DNA of 28,220 nt. Origin: Zopfochytrium polystomum (taxonomy: Eukaryota > Chytridiomycota > Chytridiomycetes > Chytridiales > Chytridiaceae). Below the pieces are notes generated by a model. It saw nothing but the letters and a program-made list of their open reading frames with translations, ran no database searches and was not told the origin of the DNA. Shown here one piece after another: positions 1-10,621 of the stretch (positions are counted from its first letter, which is position 1; the number at the start of each line of letters is the position of its first letter). Both the position numbers and the translations under genes were made by a program. The stretch is taken from NCBI GenBank assembly GCA_025765615.1, contig JAIVFJ010000521.1:1-28220 (forward strand), given 5' to 3'.

Positions 1-166
1 GTGAGTCTGGTGCTGGTCTTAGTGTGGGTGTGTGCCAAGTCAGAAAAAACGATTGGCTCGCCCATCCCGATCGTCTTTGTTCGCAGTCGCTCGAGGCTCG
101 AGGAGAGGGGAAAAAAAAAAAAAAAAAAAAAAAAGATGTAGAGTAAGAGTGAGAGTGAGAGAGAGA

Positions 167-206
<40 letters not shown>

Positions 207-650
207 GACATAACGTGCTGTGCATATGATACTCGTCAAAAAACTGGAGTAGTCGAGGTGGAAATGGCCGAAAAGCGCCGAGGGCCGTTCTGACCCGGCG
301 CAATAATCCACTTGCATTTTTTTTTTTTTTCGGTTTTCGCTAAAACAGTGGCTCGCTCGTCGCGTGCGGTCACCGTGTTGCTCTTTGTCGGCGTTGATTC
401 TTCACAGTGGTTTGTCGACGGCAAAATACAAAAAAAAGCTCAAGGTTGGGGTACCCTCAGAGGTGGGAAAACACGTCATTCGATCCCAGTAACAACGTTT
501 CAGTGTCGGGTTCATCACCCTCATCTTCATTAATAAGTGCATTCTTCCTCGGTGCCTAGAGGATTGTCTCTGTCAAACTCTGAAAAACATGGGGGGAAAT
601 CGGCAATCAACGCCCGGTCCGTTGGGAAAAATTGGGGGGAGGGGGGTTCA
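1..650. repeat. Simple-repeat-rich intergenic stretch
   Basis: No gene seen. The stretch holds a 24-nt A run (111-134), a (GA)n tract interrupted once (about 150-201) and a T run near 317-330. Open frames across it encode only poly-Lys, poly-Ser/Leu or Arg/Glu repeats, so I treat them as chance. Confidence 0.7.
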
Positions 651-689
651 GTGGGTGGGCGTGAGTTCTCGATGCAAAAAAAAAAAGAA

Positions 690-1000
690 TCCACTGAGGC
701 GATGAGCAAGGCGAGTGTGCGGCAAGGCCAACACCCCCGTCGCCGAGCTGCTTGCTGAGTTGTTAGCTCTAACAAAATCACAGCAAGCCAGTTGTTGTGA
801 GACGTCTGGGTCAATGAAAGGCCGTACGGTAGACTTCAGACTTTGATGGAGCCGTTCTACAGCAGCATTTTCCCTCGTGGCCATCGTGTTCTTGATTCCT
901 AGTGCTTCTCCCAGATGCTATTTTGCACGAAAAAGGAGCTGTCCTGAGTCCTCTGTCAGAGTGAAGGAACATCAGCAACTCACACGCCTGTCAAAAAAAC
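690..1000 (-). pseudogene. Ty3/gypsy-like integrase core relic
   Basis: Read on the minus strand, pieces of a retrotransposon integrase core appear in order but in different frames. SDRG (the second catalytic Asp motif) lies near 948-960. Then comes a piece like DSSFFVQNSIWEKH, then LGIKNTMATRENAAVERLHQ. The last runs into LKSTVRPFIDPD and DFVRANNSASSSATG, matching the helix with the catalytic Glu and the following E/DFAYNN-type region. At least two frame changes and an in-frame stop separate the pieces. No long terminal repeats, reverse transcriptase or gag were recognised nearby. It is therefore a decayed fragment, not an active element. The family call rests on motif order only, and a related integrase class is possible. 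Confidence 0.5.
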
Positions 1001-1289
1001 TTGTTCTACGAGAGCCTGGTTGCCAGCTGTTATTCTGCAGTAACGTCTGTGACAGCCTGACAGTGTCCAGGGACTGGCTTCAAGCCAACGGGGTGAAGTG
1101 TACTATGTACTACTGGTAAACTTCAGCAGTCTTCCTTTCAAAGGGGCCAGCAATGAAAAAAAGTGGCCAGCAAGTCAACAGAAAATCGTTTTCCACGGGT
1201 ATGATTTCAATGGGTATGGGGTACAGAGCTCTGAAGCTGGAGAGTCCGAGGGCACAGCATGGGTGCCAGATACTTATCAATAAAGGAAT

Positions 1290-1555
1290 AAATCAGTCGC
1301 CGTTCAGGTAGCGATTTTTACGACTGGGAGTTTTTTCTTCGTGACGTAGTTACGAAAGCAAGTAATGACTTTTACCAAAGGCGTCCTCACCACCACCGAA
1401 GTATTCCTCATTGCTCTCACTACACACCCCCTTCGAAACCATCACCTTCCGCCAGCTACCTGACCACCACATCTTCACTTTATTCCTTTTTCGGACAGAG
1501 AATGCGCGCCCCCGGCCCCCTTCCCCCCCCCACCTTTCAAGCCAACCTGGACCGA

Positions 1556-1602
<47 letters not shown>

Positions 1603-1966
1603 GTTATCAGAAAACGAAAAACTCGGACACTTTTCTTCAAGGAAAACGGCCAACGGGAGGGAAGGTAAGCTGGTGGGGTTGGGCTGTGGGGTTGTGAGCG
1701 GAAGGGAGCAGGACCTCCCTGGTTGCGAAGAAGGGAGGGGGAGATGAAACGGATTTGGGAGGACGAGGTGTGGATTTAGAAACAGTGAGCTGAAAAAGAA
1801 AAAAAAAAAAATAAGGGAAACAAGCAAACAACGGAGAGGAGAGGATAAGAGTAAACGCATCATCAACCGGGAAACAAGGAGAAACAAAAAAAGGCCGGGA
1901 GAAAACAACGATAAAAGAAAATTAACAAGGTCGCCGAAACACGTAAAATCTCACAGCTACCCTTGC

Positions 1967-2009
<43 letters not shown>

Positions 2010-2110
2010 GCACAACGGGGCCGCCCGCCTTTCCTCTTACTCCGCTCCGCCGTTGCGGCGGGTGCCCACAGAGGGAAAGCGAGGTAGAGCACACTGTGCG
2101 TCAGGTGCAC
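1290..2110. other. Intergenic region with (CA)n and A38 tracts
   Basis: No gene is supported. A (CA)n microsatellite lies at about 1558-1602 and an uninterrupted run of 38 A at 1968-2005. The A run is about 110 nt beyond the stop codon of the minus-strand TBC gene, so it would read as poly(U) in a read-through transcript. No AATAAA signal for that gene was found. Confidence 0.65.
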
Positions 2111-2114
2111 GCAA

Positions 2115-5100
2115 CTACTTTGTTTTCTTCATTTCCTCGCGCTCGGCCCTCGCCTCGGCCTCCGCAACGGCCATCCTGTCGAGCACGCCGAGCAGCCGGA
2201 TGCCGCCTCGGGACCGGCCGGCAATACCGGCACCGCTGCCGCCGCCGCCGACGGCCGTCGAACGGGACCCTGCCCGCGATGGTCGGTGCCTACGCGATCG
2301 CAGGCGGGAGCCGGATGAGTGCTGCTGCTGGTGGTGCGTGTCCTCCATCGACAGAACTATGCCGTCGTCGTCTTCGAGCTCGTCGACGTTGTCGTGCTCG
2401 ACGAGGTCAAGGTTCTCCAGGTCCGACTCGCCTGCGTCGTGCTGCACAACAGGAAGGGCCCCCAGGGACGCTGCGTTCACGCGGAACCGAAGGTACAGGA
2501 GCTCGGCCGCTTCAAGAATGGGGTTCACGGGTATGGTTCCCGAAAGATCGTTGGTGTACTGCCAACAGAAGAGAAGGAGGGGGGCGGGAGAAGGAGGGTG
2601 TGAAAAAAAATAACCTGCGAATTAGCATGAAAATTATTTTCCTCAATCAAAACAACTACTCCAGTCCTTCCCTCCCTCCCATCACAGTCTCAAAAAAAGG
2701 TTCAAACAAAAACATTACCTTGAGAAGCTCGTCAAACGTCAGCAAGTGGCGCATGACTGCATCGCGGTGTTCGTCGAGTATAGCAAGGGCGATAAAGTAG
2801 GCGAATTCGTCGCCAGCCCACTCAGAGGCCATGACTTCCCATATCCGACACACATCATCAAACGGGAATTCCCGCTTAAAGTTGACGAGGAACCACCGGA
2901 AGCAGAAGAAGAGGTTGAGCGCGTCGAGGGAACGAAGATGCGCATGGAAGCCTGGATCCATCCGGGATATCAAACGTTCCATGGTCTGCAGTTTGAGCCG
3001 CATCCCTGAGCCGTCGTGCAGAAAATTCGATTTCTATTTCGAATGAACAGAGGGGATGGGATAGGGCCAAGTCACACTTCAGTTCATCGCTGGCTTGGCA
3101 GGTCCGAACGCCCAGGTGCAACAGCTCTCAACAACGCCTCACCAGAGCCTCCATCGAGAACGCAAAGCACCAAAAGGCGTCGACCTCGTCGGCGTCGGTG
3201 ACAACAACGAACGGGGAGGCCAAATCAGACATGCCCTGCACGTAACCGAGACCGTCACTGCCAGCGTACGAGGCGGCGTAGGTTATGAGGACGTCACGGA
3301 GGACGTTGAGATTTGGAGGACCGGGCCCCACGCCTGGCGCTTTCCGTCCAAAGTCTGCGTCCGTGGAGGAATGTGCGGACGCCGCTTTCTTCGCCTCGTC
3401 TTCGGCACTTCGCTTGTAGAACGGGTGCTGGCGATCTAGACACCCAAGACAAATTAGATACACAAGCTCGTTTGCCAATTCAAATTGTTTCTGACCTGTT
3501 CGCAGTATATCTTTATCAACTCGAGTGACAGCGTCGTAATACATTAAAGCGGCCTTGTCGTCTTGCGGTATCGAATCAACAGTGTCAACGTCTGCCAGCC
3601 GCGCCGCTGTGTCCAGCCACTCCTGCTTGAGCCGCCAATACTCATTACTAAAAACCAAGACGGAATTAGGGAAACTGTTGCCTTACTAAAAAAAGCCAAG
3701 CCAAACCCTACGTTCGCGCAGCTTTAACTGCCTTGCGCTCGGCGTACGTAGAGTCCCACGCGTAAAGACCAAAAAGGAACCGCCACACGTCGCCTCGTAT
3801 ACTCTCGTCGATACCCTGCCGAAACGGCGCGTCAAAAACAGCAACTGGCAAATCAAACCAAAAAGAAAGTCAATACCCCAGCAAATATCCGTCGCTGTAT
3901 GTCCGTCAGAGGAACGACGATCTTGCCATCGCAGTTTCGAGGAAGTTCCGGGTCCAACTCCACCACGACTTCGTCTTCAACTGCGAGCGAGTCGTCGTGC
4001 GAAACGTGAATCATGGAAGCAGCCATGGAAGTGGTGCCGGACGCGTCACCACTTGAGACTGGGGTCAAGGAAGGGGGCTTTCGTGCTGGTGGAAGCGGAA
4101 CGTAGTGGTCAAAGTACAGGCGCCACTCGGCGCTGGAGAGCGGCTTTAGTCGCTGGACTTTGGGGGGTGGCGGGGTTGTGTCGGTCTGATAAGAATCAGT
4201 TAGCTTCAAGCTCCAGCTTACGTCCTTCAACAAAAAAACGAAGGCGGTGCGCGCCTTCGCCGCCAGCCCCACACTCACACTCAAAACTTCAAAAGTGCCG
4301 ATCCCCGTTTCAGCCTGCACGGTTTCGTCCCACACGACATGCTCCTCCTCGTACAGCATCCGGAGCCTTCCGGACGTGGTGAGCGACCTCGCCGCCTCGA
4401 TCATGGACGACGACAGGAGCGAAATGGAGCTGGAGAGCATGCTCATTCCCTGCGATCCCGACGCGGAGGCGGCGGCGGCGGGGTCCTGCGGCGGGTGTCG
4501 CGCGAGCGTCTCCGAGACGTGGTCGCGGCTGCGGGCCACCTGAAGCTCGTGGGCCCAGCGGGCGAGGTAGACGCGCGCCGGCTCGTACTCGTGGGTGGTG
4601 GCGGCGGTGAGGACGGTGTGGGAGGTCAGCACGGGTTGCAAGGCATGCGGGATGTAGGGGAGGAGCGGGCGAGCGTACGGATGCTCCAGTAGCATGGCTG
4701 GCGGGAGTGCACGGGGGTGAAGTGGAATCAGGCGTCGTTAGGTGGTGGAGGAAACATGTCAAGACGTCGTGGGGCTTGCCCGAATCAAACCCACCGGCCG
4801 TTCTGGTCACCCTTGAAAAGCGCTCCAAGACAGACCACTGGGTCTCTTTCACCACCTTCATGGGCCAGGAAGAAGTGGGGTTAGAGGACGTGTTGGGGGT
4901 TGCGGAACGGTCCAAAGAGTGTAAGCGATGCTTTTCGACAGTCCACCGATTGGGATCGAGCCAAGCAACTCAAATCGCCCGTATCGCACTTTGGGCTTCT
5001 TGCGACAACCGCTTTGTTGTGGCAAAACAAAACTTACAAGGGCGAGAGGATTATCGAGCTGCTGTGCAAGAAGAGCGTCGTAGGGGGATCCCAGCAGATC

Positions 5101-5190
5101 GGACGGCGAAGTGGGGAAGGCGGCGGCGGCGGAGGCGGCCAGCGTAGATGATGAGGGATTCGACGAGGCGTCGGCGGAGGGTGGCGGCAT
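2115..5190 (-). CDS. TBC-domain Rab GTPase-activating protein (GYP7/TBC1D15-like)
   Basis: Predicted Rab GAP that speeds GTP hydrolysis by Rab/Ypt proteins on endomembranes. Eight exons: 5038-5190, 4795-4930, 3877-4697, 3712-3815, 3496-3647, 3143-3435, 2719-3033, 2115-2558. All phases agree and give 805 aa. The N-terminal part holds KETQWSVLERFSRVTR, as in GYP7 relatives. The TBC domain spans about residues 367-650: it opens with FAGGIDESIRGDVWRFLFGL, carries the Arg finger in DILRTDR (about R454) and the Gln finger in YVQGMSDL (about Q522), and ends with FCFRWFLVNFKREF. Both catalytic residues are present, so activity is expected. The C-terminal tail is acidic, then Ser/Arg/Gly-rich, ending in a charged helix. 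Introns are 60-160 nt. A further 36-nt intron (4186-4221) is possible and would keep the frame. The first Met is the least certain point, because family members often have a longer N-terminus. Confidence 0.9.
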
Positions 5191-5836
5191 TCGATAGAGG
5201 CTGCGATTTGACCAAGGAGAGAGGTATAATACTTAGGTAACAATGAAGTAGAAGGATAGGTAGGCTGTGTGTGCGTGTGGGTAGGTGCGCAAGCGTGAGT
5301 GTTCGAGAGCGGCGTGTGTTAGAGTTGCCCAAACGACGCTGGCGGTTGCGGCCGGTGTCGGGCGGCGCAGTCCGCTGACTGACTGACTCTCAGAAAAATG
5401 TGTTTCTCAAAATGACCACCTGCGAGGGCTTTGAAATGACCAATTGGGCTGCCGGGTTCGCGTGCTTCCCTTCAAATTCATGCAGAAAGTACAGAGGAAG
5501 TCTAGGGGGAGGATTGAGGGTTTACAACATCGAGAAAACCGTTTTAGATAGTACTTTTTTTTTTTGAAAGAAGCGCAAGAGGGATGGCAGAATTAAGAAG
5601 AAACAATATGGGACGAAGGAAGATAAGGAAGAGGAGGAAACAGCAAGAATAGACGAGTTACCACAATTTGAGGGGGGGTTGGGGGTTGGTGGGGAAGGAG
5701 TTGCCACAACTTTGAAGGGGTGGAGGGGAATGGTGAGAGAGAGAAACAAAAAAAAAAAAAAAAAAAAAAAAAAATGCTGTGTCGCAATGAAGACCAGAAA
5801 GTTGCCCAAATCATCTCCACTTCAGAAACCTCAACC
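5191..5836. other. Intergenic region between TBC and BAR-like genes
   Basis: No gene is supported. It should contain the promoter of the TBC gene and the 3' end of the BAR-like gene. Purine-rich stretches, and a 27-nt A run at 5748-5774 (65 nt past the BAR-like stop), dominate. The open frames here are low complexity. Confidence 0.55.
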
Positions 5837-7388
5837 TCAACCCCTCCACTCTCCCCTCTCTCTGGCTGCCGGTAGCGGTGGAACCGGTGGCACTGGGCTT
5901 CCCGCGGCCCCGTTGAAATACCTCTGCTCTCCTCCGCCTGGAGTGTTTGGTAGTGGCGCCATGACATTGGAGATCGAGTCCATGGGAAGAATGTCAGTGC
6001 CGGAGCCGATCACGCCCGCGAAGAGCGAGGTCCGCGAGAAGCGGAGACGCGATAGGGAGGCGGCGGTTGTAGCGTCAGCAGAAGCATGGAGTGAGGGTAA
6101 TTCGGCATCGTTCGAAAGTCCACCAATCTTTTGCGGTTATGATAAAGGTGAGGAACGATTTAGAGGAGCGCCGCAGGCCAAAACGGCGTTTTCGAAGATA
6201 CCTTTTTCAACCCCTCCAGAATAGTTTCGTACGTTTGCAATTCAGCTCGCACTCCGGGAGAAACTAGCGTCAGCACCGTTTCCACCGAGTGAGATGCGAG
6301 AATATCCTGTGCTCGGTTTGATTCTTCCGTGAGCCGTTTGACTTCGTCGGCCAGTGACACACGCCGGGTGAGCGACTGAAATCAGGAGTCAGTGGCAGGA
6401 TCTTTCAATTAAGCGAGCTTAAACAGAAATGGGGTTACCGTTTGCAGCGATACCAGATCCCGCTGCTTCTTCTTCCCCATCTTGTACGAAGCCTCCTCCT
6501 CCTTTTGAAGTTGAGAATTCAGGGCATCGATTTTGGTCTTATTTTCCTTTTGCAGCGTCTAACCAAGACGAAGAAAGAGAAAGATTAGAAATCGCAGTCA
6601 TGAAACGATTAATTCATTCAAGCACAAGAGATTACCTTGGACTGATTCATGAGTTCGTTCATGTGGCGCATGATGGGCTCCTCAACTTCGCGCTCCAGCG
6701 TCTCTGCCCAGACCTGGTGCGCGTTGGCGATGAGGTGCGTGCTGTCGATCAGAAAGTCCAGTTCCCCGATCAAGAGTGGATCCCGGATGCTCGCTGTGGT
6801 GGTGAATACGCAAGGAAGCTGGTCAGTTAAAGAACCAAACACGCGGGGGAAATCAAAACGTAAGCAACCAACCACCAGGGACCAGCTCTGACAAGTCCTC
6901 CAACGCACGAACAAAAGCGTCGCTGGCGTTGGCCATCGCCAACACCTGCCTCCTGAAACTGGCCGCGGCCTGGAAGAAGGTCTGATAGGCGCGCATGGTC
7001 AAGAGCGGCGTTTCCTTCGACGAAGCCTGCAGGCGCGGGTCGGCTGGGCCCCCGGCGATGGAAGCGGAGATGTCGAGGAAGCGCGGGGACGGGGTGGGTG
7101 GCGGGGACTGGGCGTATGCGAGATGGTGTGCGGCCGATGTGGGGTTTCGCAGCTTGGGCGCGGGTGGGCCGCCGCCGCCGCCCCGCCGCCGCCGCCCCCG
7201 CTGCCGCCCATGCTGCCCGTGCCGCTCGTCACTGCTGCGGCGGCTGCTGCTGCGGCGGCGGCGGCGGCCGAAGACGCCGGAAGAGGGTTTGCGGACGACG
7301 AGTGGGAGGGTCGGATCGGATCGCCTCGAAGGGCCAGGAGATCGGCGCCCGGAATCGGCAGCGAAATATCCGCCTTGGAGATCTTTTC
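5837..7388 (-). CDS. BAR/I-BAR-like membrane-shaping protein with proline-rich tail
   Basis: Likely binds and bends membranes through a helical BAR-superfamily dimer and links to actin or SH3 proteins. Exons: 6876-7388, 6636-6793, 6439-6558, 6202-6375, 5837-6127; the last four junctions are phase-consistent. The helical region starts at MRAYQTFFQAAASFRRQVLA. It continues through LEREVEEPIMRHMNELMNQS, a Lys/Glu/Gln coiled coil (LQKENKTKIDALNSQLQKEE, then MGKKKQRDLVSLQ) and LTEESNRAQDILASHSVETV. This resembles the IMD/I-BAR layout more than classical N-BAR, but similarity is weak. The tail carries PVPPVPPLP, a candidate SH3 ligand, shortly before the stop. The first listed exon changes frame inside an Ala/Gly repeat (about 7165-7310), either through a short intron or a base-count error. 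The acceptor at 7388 follows CACTGCAG. The initiating exon lies upstream and is uncertain. Confidence 0.7.
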
Positions 7389-7799
7389 CTGCAGTGTCCG
7401 TTGAGGGGATGAGGGTAAGGCCCAGCCAAGGGCAGGAGAATGTGCGTGTGATGGACATGATGACGATGAAGGGGAGGGACAAGAGACGGGACCAAACACG
7501 TTAGAGTGGAGATGGACGAGTAATGGCAGAACCAGCAGCAAGATGAGAAAACACTGGTCCAATGCATCCAGCGTCAGCTGCGCATGCATCTATCTGGAGC
7601 AAAAGGCAGATCGAGACCGCACATCCATACAGTCAGGAGCGAGCTCCCATAGAATCTGGTTGTGCAAGGGAGTGTGTGAAAGTGGCATCAGGTGCCAAGA
7701 GCTGCACATCCCGACAAGCGCACGAGGCCGCCACAGGCTGCCGGGGAAGTTGGGCGAGGCGGGGGGGGAGGACTAGACGAAGAAGGCGGCGTCCTGCAC

Positions 7800-7874
7800 C
7801 GACGTAATCTGGTGGGGCCGGGCCTGTCCATTGCAAAGCCGCTCGCCGCCGGCCATCATCATCATCATCATCAT
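7800..7874 (-). CDS. Candidate first coding exon of the BAR-like gene, with seven tandem ATG codons
   Basis: Seven consecutive ATG codons (7854-7874) open a 25-codon frame that ends at a GTGCAG donor (boundary 7799/7800). Splicing in phase 0 to the acceptor at 7388 would join it to EKISKADISLPIPGADLL, removing 411 nt. The encoded peptide after the Met run (AGGERLCNGQARPHQITS) has no recognisable motif. Frame and splice signals fit, but no conservation supports the exon. The alternative is a start elsewhere, for example MHAQLTLDALDQ near 7554-7589. Confidence 0.3.
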
Positions 7875-7879
7875 TAAGC

Positions 7880-9230
7880 CTGCTGGTCCGTTTCGCTACC
7901 CACCCGTCTGGCCATATTTGTGTGAAGCGAAAATTCTTTTTCCTTTTTTTTATTTTATTTTTTTTTTTTCCATAACCTTTATGTTTGTGCAAGATTCGGT
8001 TCTGTTCACTTCCTTTCCCCAAGATCTTCAAGGACAGACAGAAACGGTTTCAGAAAGGGAAAAAATGGGAACAGAAGGAAAAACGAACAACTACAAGCAA
8101 AAATTGGGTGAAGCCCACAAATCTCCATCCGAGGAAGACACAAAACTCAGGGGCGAATAAAAAATTGAAATATTATTCAATTTGGATCGAAGAAGGAAAT
8201 GATTTCATTTTGTGATTTTTTTTTGTTTCGATCCGAACTCGATCCGGTAAAGGCAGTATTGACTTTTATTTTTTCAATCACTGTTCTCCAGAACGGTTTG
8301 AGTTATTCTTTCGCCTGAAAATCAAACAACAGGCGGGGAAGAAGGTCATCCATCACTGATCCCCCTTCTGCAGCGAGGCTGGTGTCTGACATTCCCTCCA
8401 CAACTGTTGGTGACCTCCCTTGCACAGCCGTTACTGACCACCCTCCTGCAACAGTCAAAAACGTTTCCCCAGCAGTCGTCAGCGCCCTCTTCGGTTGATG
8501 ACGAATGGGACTGAAAAAAAGAGGCGCTGCACTTTATGAACAGAGTTTCCTGCCACTGGTGAAGCTTGCGTCTCACACAGCAAGGCCTCGCAAGGCACCC
8601 TTGTCACAGGTGAGGGGGGTTGTTCTTGTTCTGTCTGTCTGTTCAGTCCAAGCAGAGTAGGCAGCCCTTGCTCAAGAGGGTTGAACTGCCCACTGTTAGG
8701 CGGAACTGACTGGTTAGCAGCATGAGGCTCAAAACAGACCCGAACCTATTGTGACTGTCAGTTATCGTTCTCACGATGCCCATGGGAGAGCGAGCCACCG
8801 CCAATGCAGACCTGGGCGCTGGCTTGCGCTGATGACAAATACTCTGAGTATCAAGTGGAACGGAAACCTGGTGTCAACAGTTTTCCTCCTCCTCTGCTCA
8901 AGCAGATAATATAGGAGAGGTTTTTACCCTGTGCCAGTCACGCTTGCCTAGCAACTATTACAGCATGTATATCATCATCATGTATCAATAATTCATAACA
9001 GAGTTTTTTCTCTTTCTCTCCAAGTTGGGGAGAAGGACCACCCACAAACACACATCTCCACTTCATTCACTCCTTCCACTTACTCACTCAGAGTAGACTG
9101 TTTACACCCACCACAGGACACCTTGCACTGATTCTGTGAGTGACAAAGCTACTCCTACCTACAAGTGAGTAGATGTCAGCCCTCAACAGCAATTAGTCCC
9201 ACTTACATGTGAAGGAAAAGGGAGGGTAGG
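7880..9230. other. Intergenic region, no gene seen
   Basis: It holds T-rich tracts (about 7926-7970 and 8212-8224), several decayed-looking stretches with short open frames on both strands, and a short ATCATC repeat near 8969. Nothing here could be matched to a protein family. The right edge abuts the target duplication of repeat copy A. Confidence 0.5.
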
Positions 9231-9236
9231 ACAGGT

Positions 9237-10615
9237 GTGAGACAATACTCGGCCCTAGAGTGAGGGAATGCAAATAATAGGCTAAAACTAACTTTATTGG
9301 GCTGCTGTCTTGGGGGTGTTTCAACCCTACGACTTGCCTAGTCCACGAAGTATCCCTACTGATCTGTCTAACAGGGGTCTCAAACACAAAGAATGAACAC
9401 TCAGAGGGACATCCTCTGAGGGATTGGTGCAGGAGCACTGATTACTTGCATGGCTGCAGGCTGATGCAAGGGGAAACAGAAGGGCACCCCCATGGGCGCA
9501 ACACAACCTCAGAATAAAGAGAGAGAAGGGGAAAACAGGGGTTTTTATCACAGGAACCTAATCCCAAACGTAACAGGAGCGGTTAATAGCAACGGGACAG
9601 ACAGGGCATGACCTAGCGCCCCTTGTTGCAGACAGTGCTGCAGGAGCCCTCGTCGTCGCCAGCAACGAGGGGGAGAGAGAAGGGAGTCTACTATGTAGGG
9701 GTCAGAAGGTTGCCAGCAGGGAAGTCACACGCGGAAACACCCGCAAGCGTACACACGCCCCACTGGGCTGCGTTGGCACGATCACTCGACCAACAGGCTT
9801 TATCACATTGCACTCATACTCGCACATCTCACTCTCACAGCAATAGGACCAAGGCAGGCACTTGTAGATCGAACTCTCAGGTGTTGGGAACTGCACAGGG
9901 CGCAGCCACCAACACACTTGCAGGGTCGACGACGCCACGGCCATCGCCTCTGCAGTGGGCGAGCACCTGTGATCCTTACTCCAACACAGAGCCAGCGTGG
10001 TCACACAGTCAGTGGTGGGGCCAGCTGCATTCCCCACCCGCGGCTCCTTAACAGGAGCCCCTGAAGTGACCATGTACTCGCCTGGGTGTGTACCACCTCT
10101 CACTACCCTTGCCTCTGTGAGCCAGATGGATTTGAAGGGACTCTGTATTGGCGCCAAAGGACAGAAATCAGATCGAAGAAAAAAGGAGAAAGAGAAATGG
10201 CCCAAAAACAGAGAGAGAGAAAATTGGCAAGTCAACCCCCCTGACTTGGAGCATCCACCACAAATGCTCTAAGTCCCCCCAACCCTATGCGTGTATGTAG
10301 AAGTGCTGAAAATAAATAATAAATTAGGCGGGCATGGGGTACCGCCTGTCAGGCACCCCATCCCTAGGCAGTTGGGCAGTCTCTGTTAGTCACGTTGAGA
10401 AAACCCTGGTGCAACGGAAACTGTTAAGACAAAGTAGTAAAAGCAGGCCCAATAATAAAGACGGGTTAGCCGCAAATACACTTTGACAGCACCTTGAAAC
10501 TAAAGAACTGGGAATAATAATAGGAGTCCTGATCCTTGCAGGTTTATGACAGGTACGCTTGTTTTTGCGAAAAAAATCCCTTGACTTTATCACTGAGACC
10601 TCAGCGTTGTCTCAC
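9237..10615 (-). mobile_element. 1.38-kb non-coding repeat element, copy A
   Basis: The ends are GTGAGACAA and TTGTCTCAC, a perfect 9-bp terminal inverted repeat. They are flanked on both sides by the 6-bp direct repeat ACAGGT (9231-9236 and 10616-10621). This marks an independent insertion. A second copy lies inverted at 26108-27569, and copy A is its reverse complement over nearly its full length. A frame of about 140-177 codons is open in both copies, but the differences there are mostly amino-acid changing. I therefore regard the element as non-coding. It could be a non-autonomous DNA transposon (a 6-bp duplication fits only a few superfamilies). A solo LTR is less likely, because TGAGAC...GTCTCA ends would not leave a matching duplication. 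Strand is given relative to copy B. Confidence 0.8.
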
Positions 10616-10621
10616 ACAGGT

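Noticed and set aside
1963..2613. Plus-strand open frames opposite the last Rab GAP exon
   Set aside because: They are Arg/Ser-rich shadows of a GC-rich coding exon and begin in a poly-A run.
7854..7874. CAT repeat as a CRISPR-like or other repeat array
   Set aside because: It is a simple trinucleotide microsatellite, and no spaced repeat arrays of CRISPR type occur in the window.
9702..10235. Open frame of 177 codons inside copy A, matched by one at 26638-27078 in copy B
   Set aside because: The frames are similar only because the DNA is homologous. Base differences are mainly amino-acid changing and CpG-type, so no protein selection is visible.
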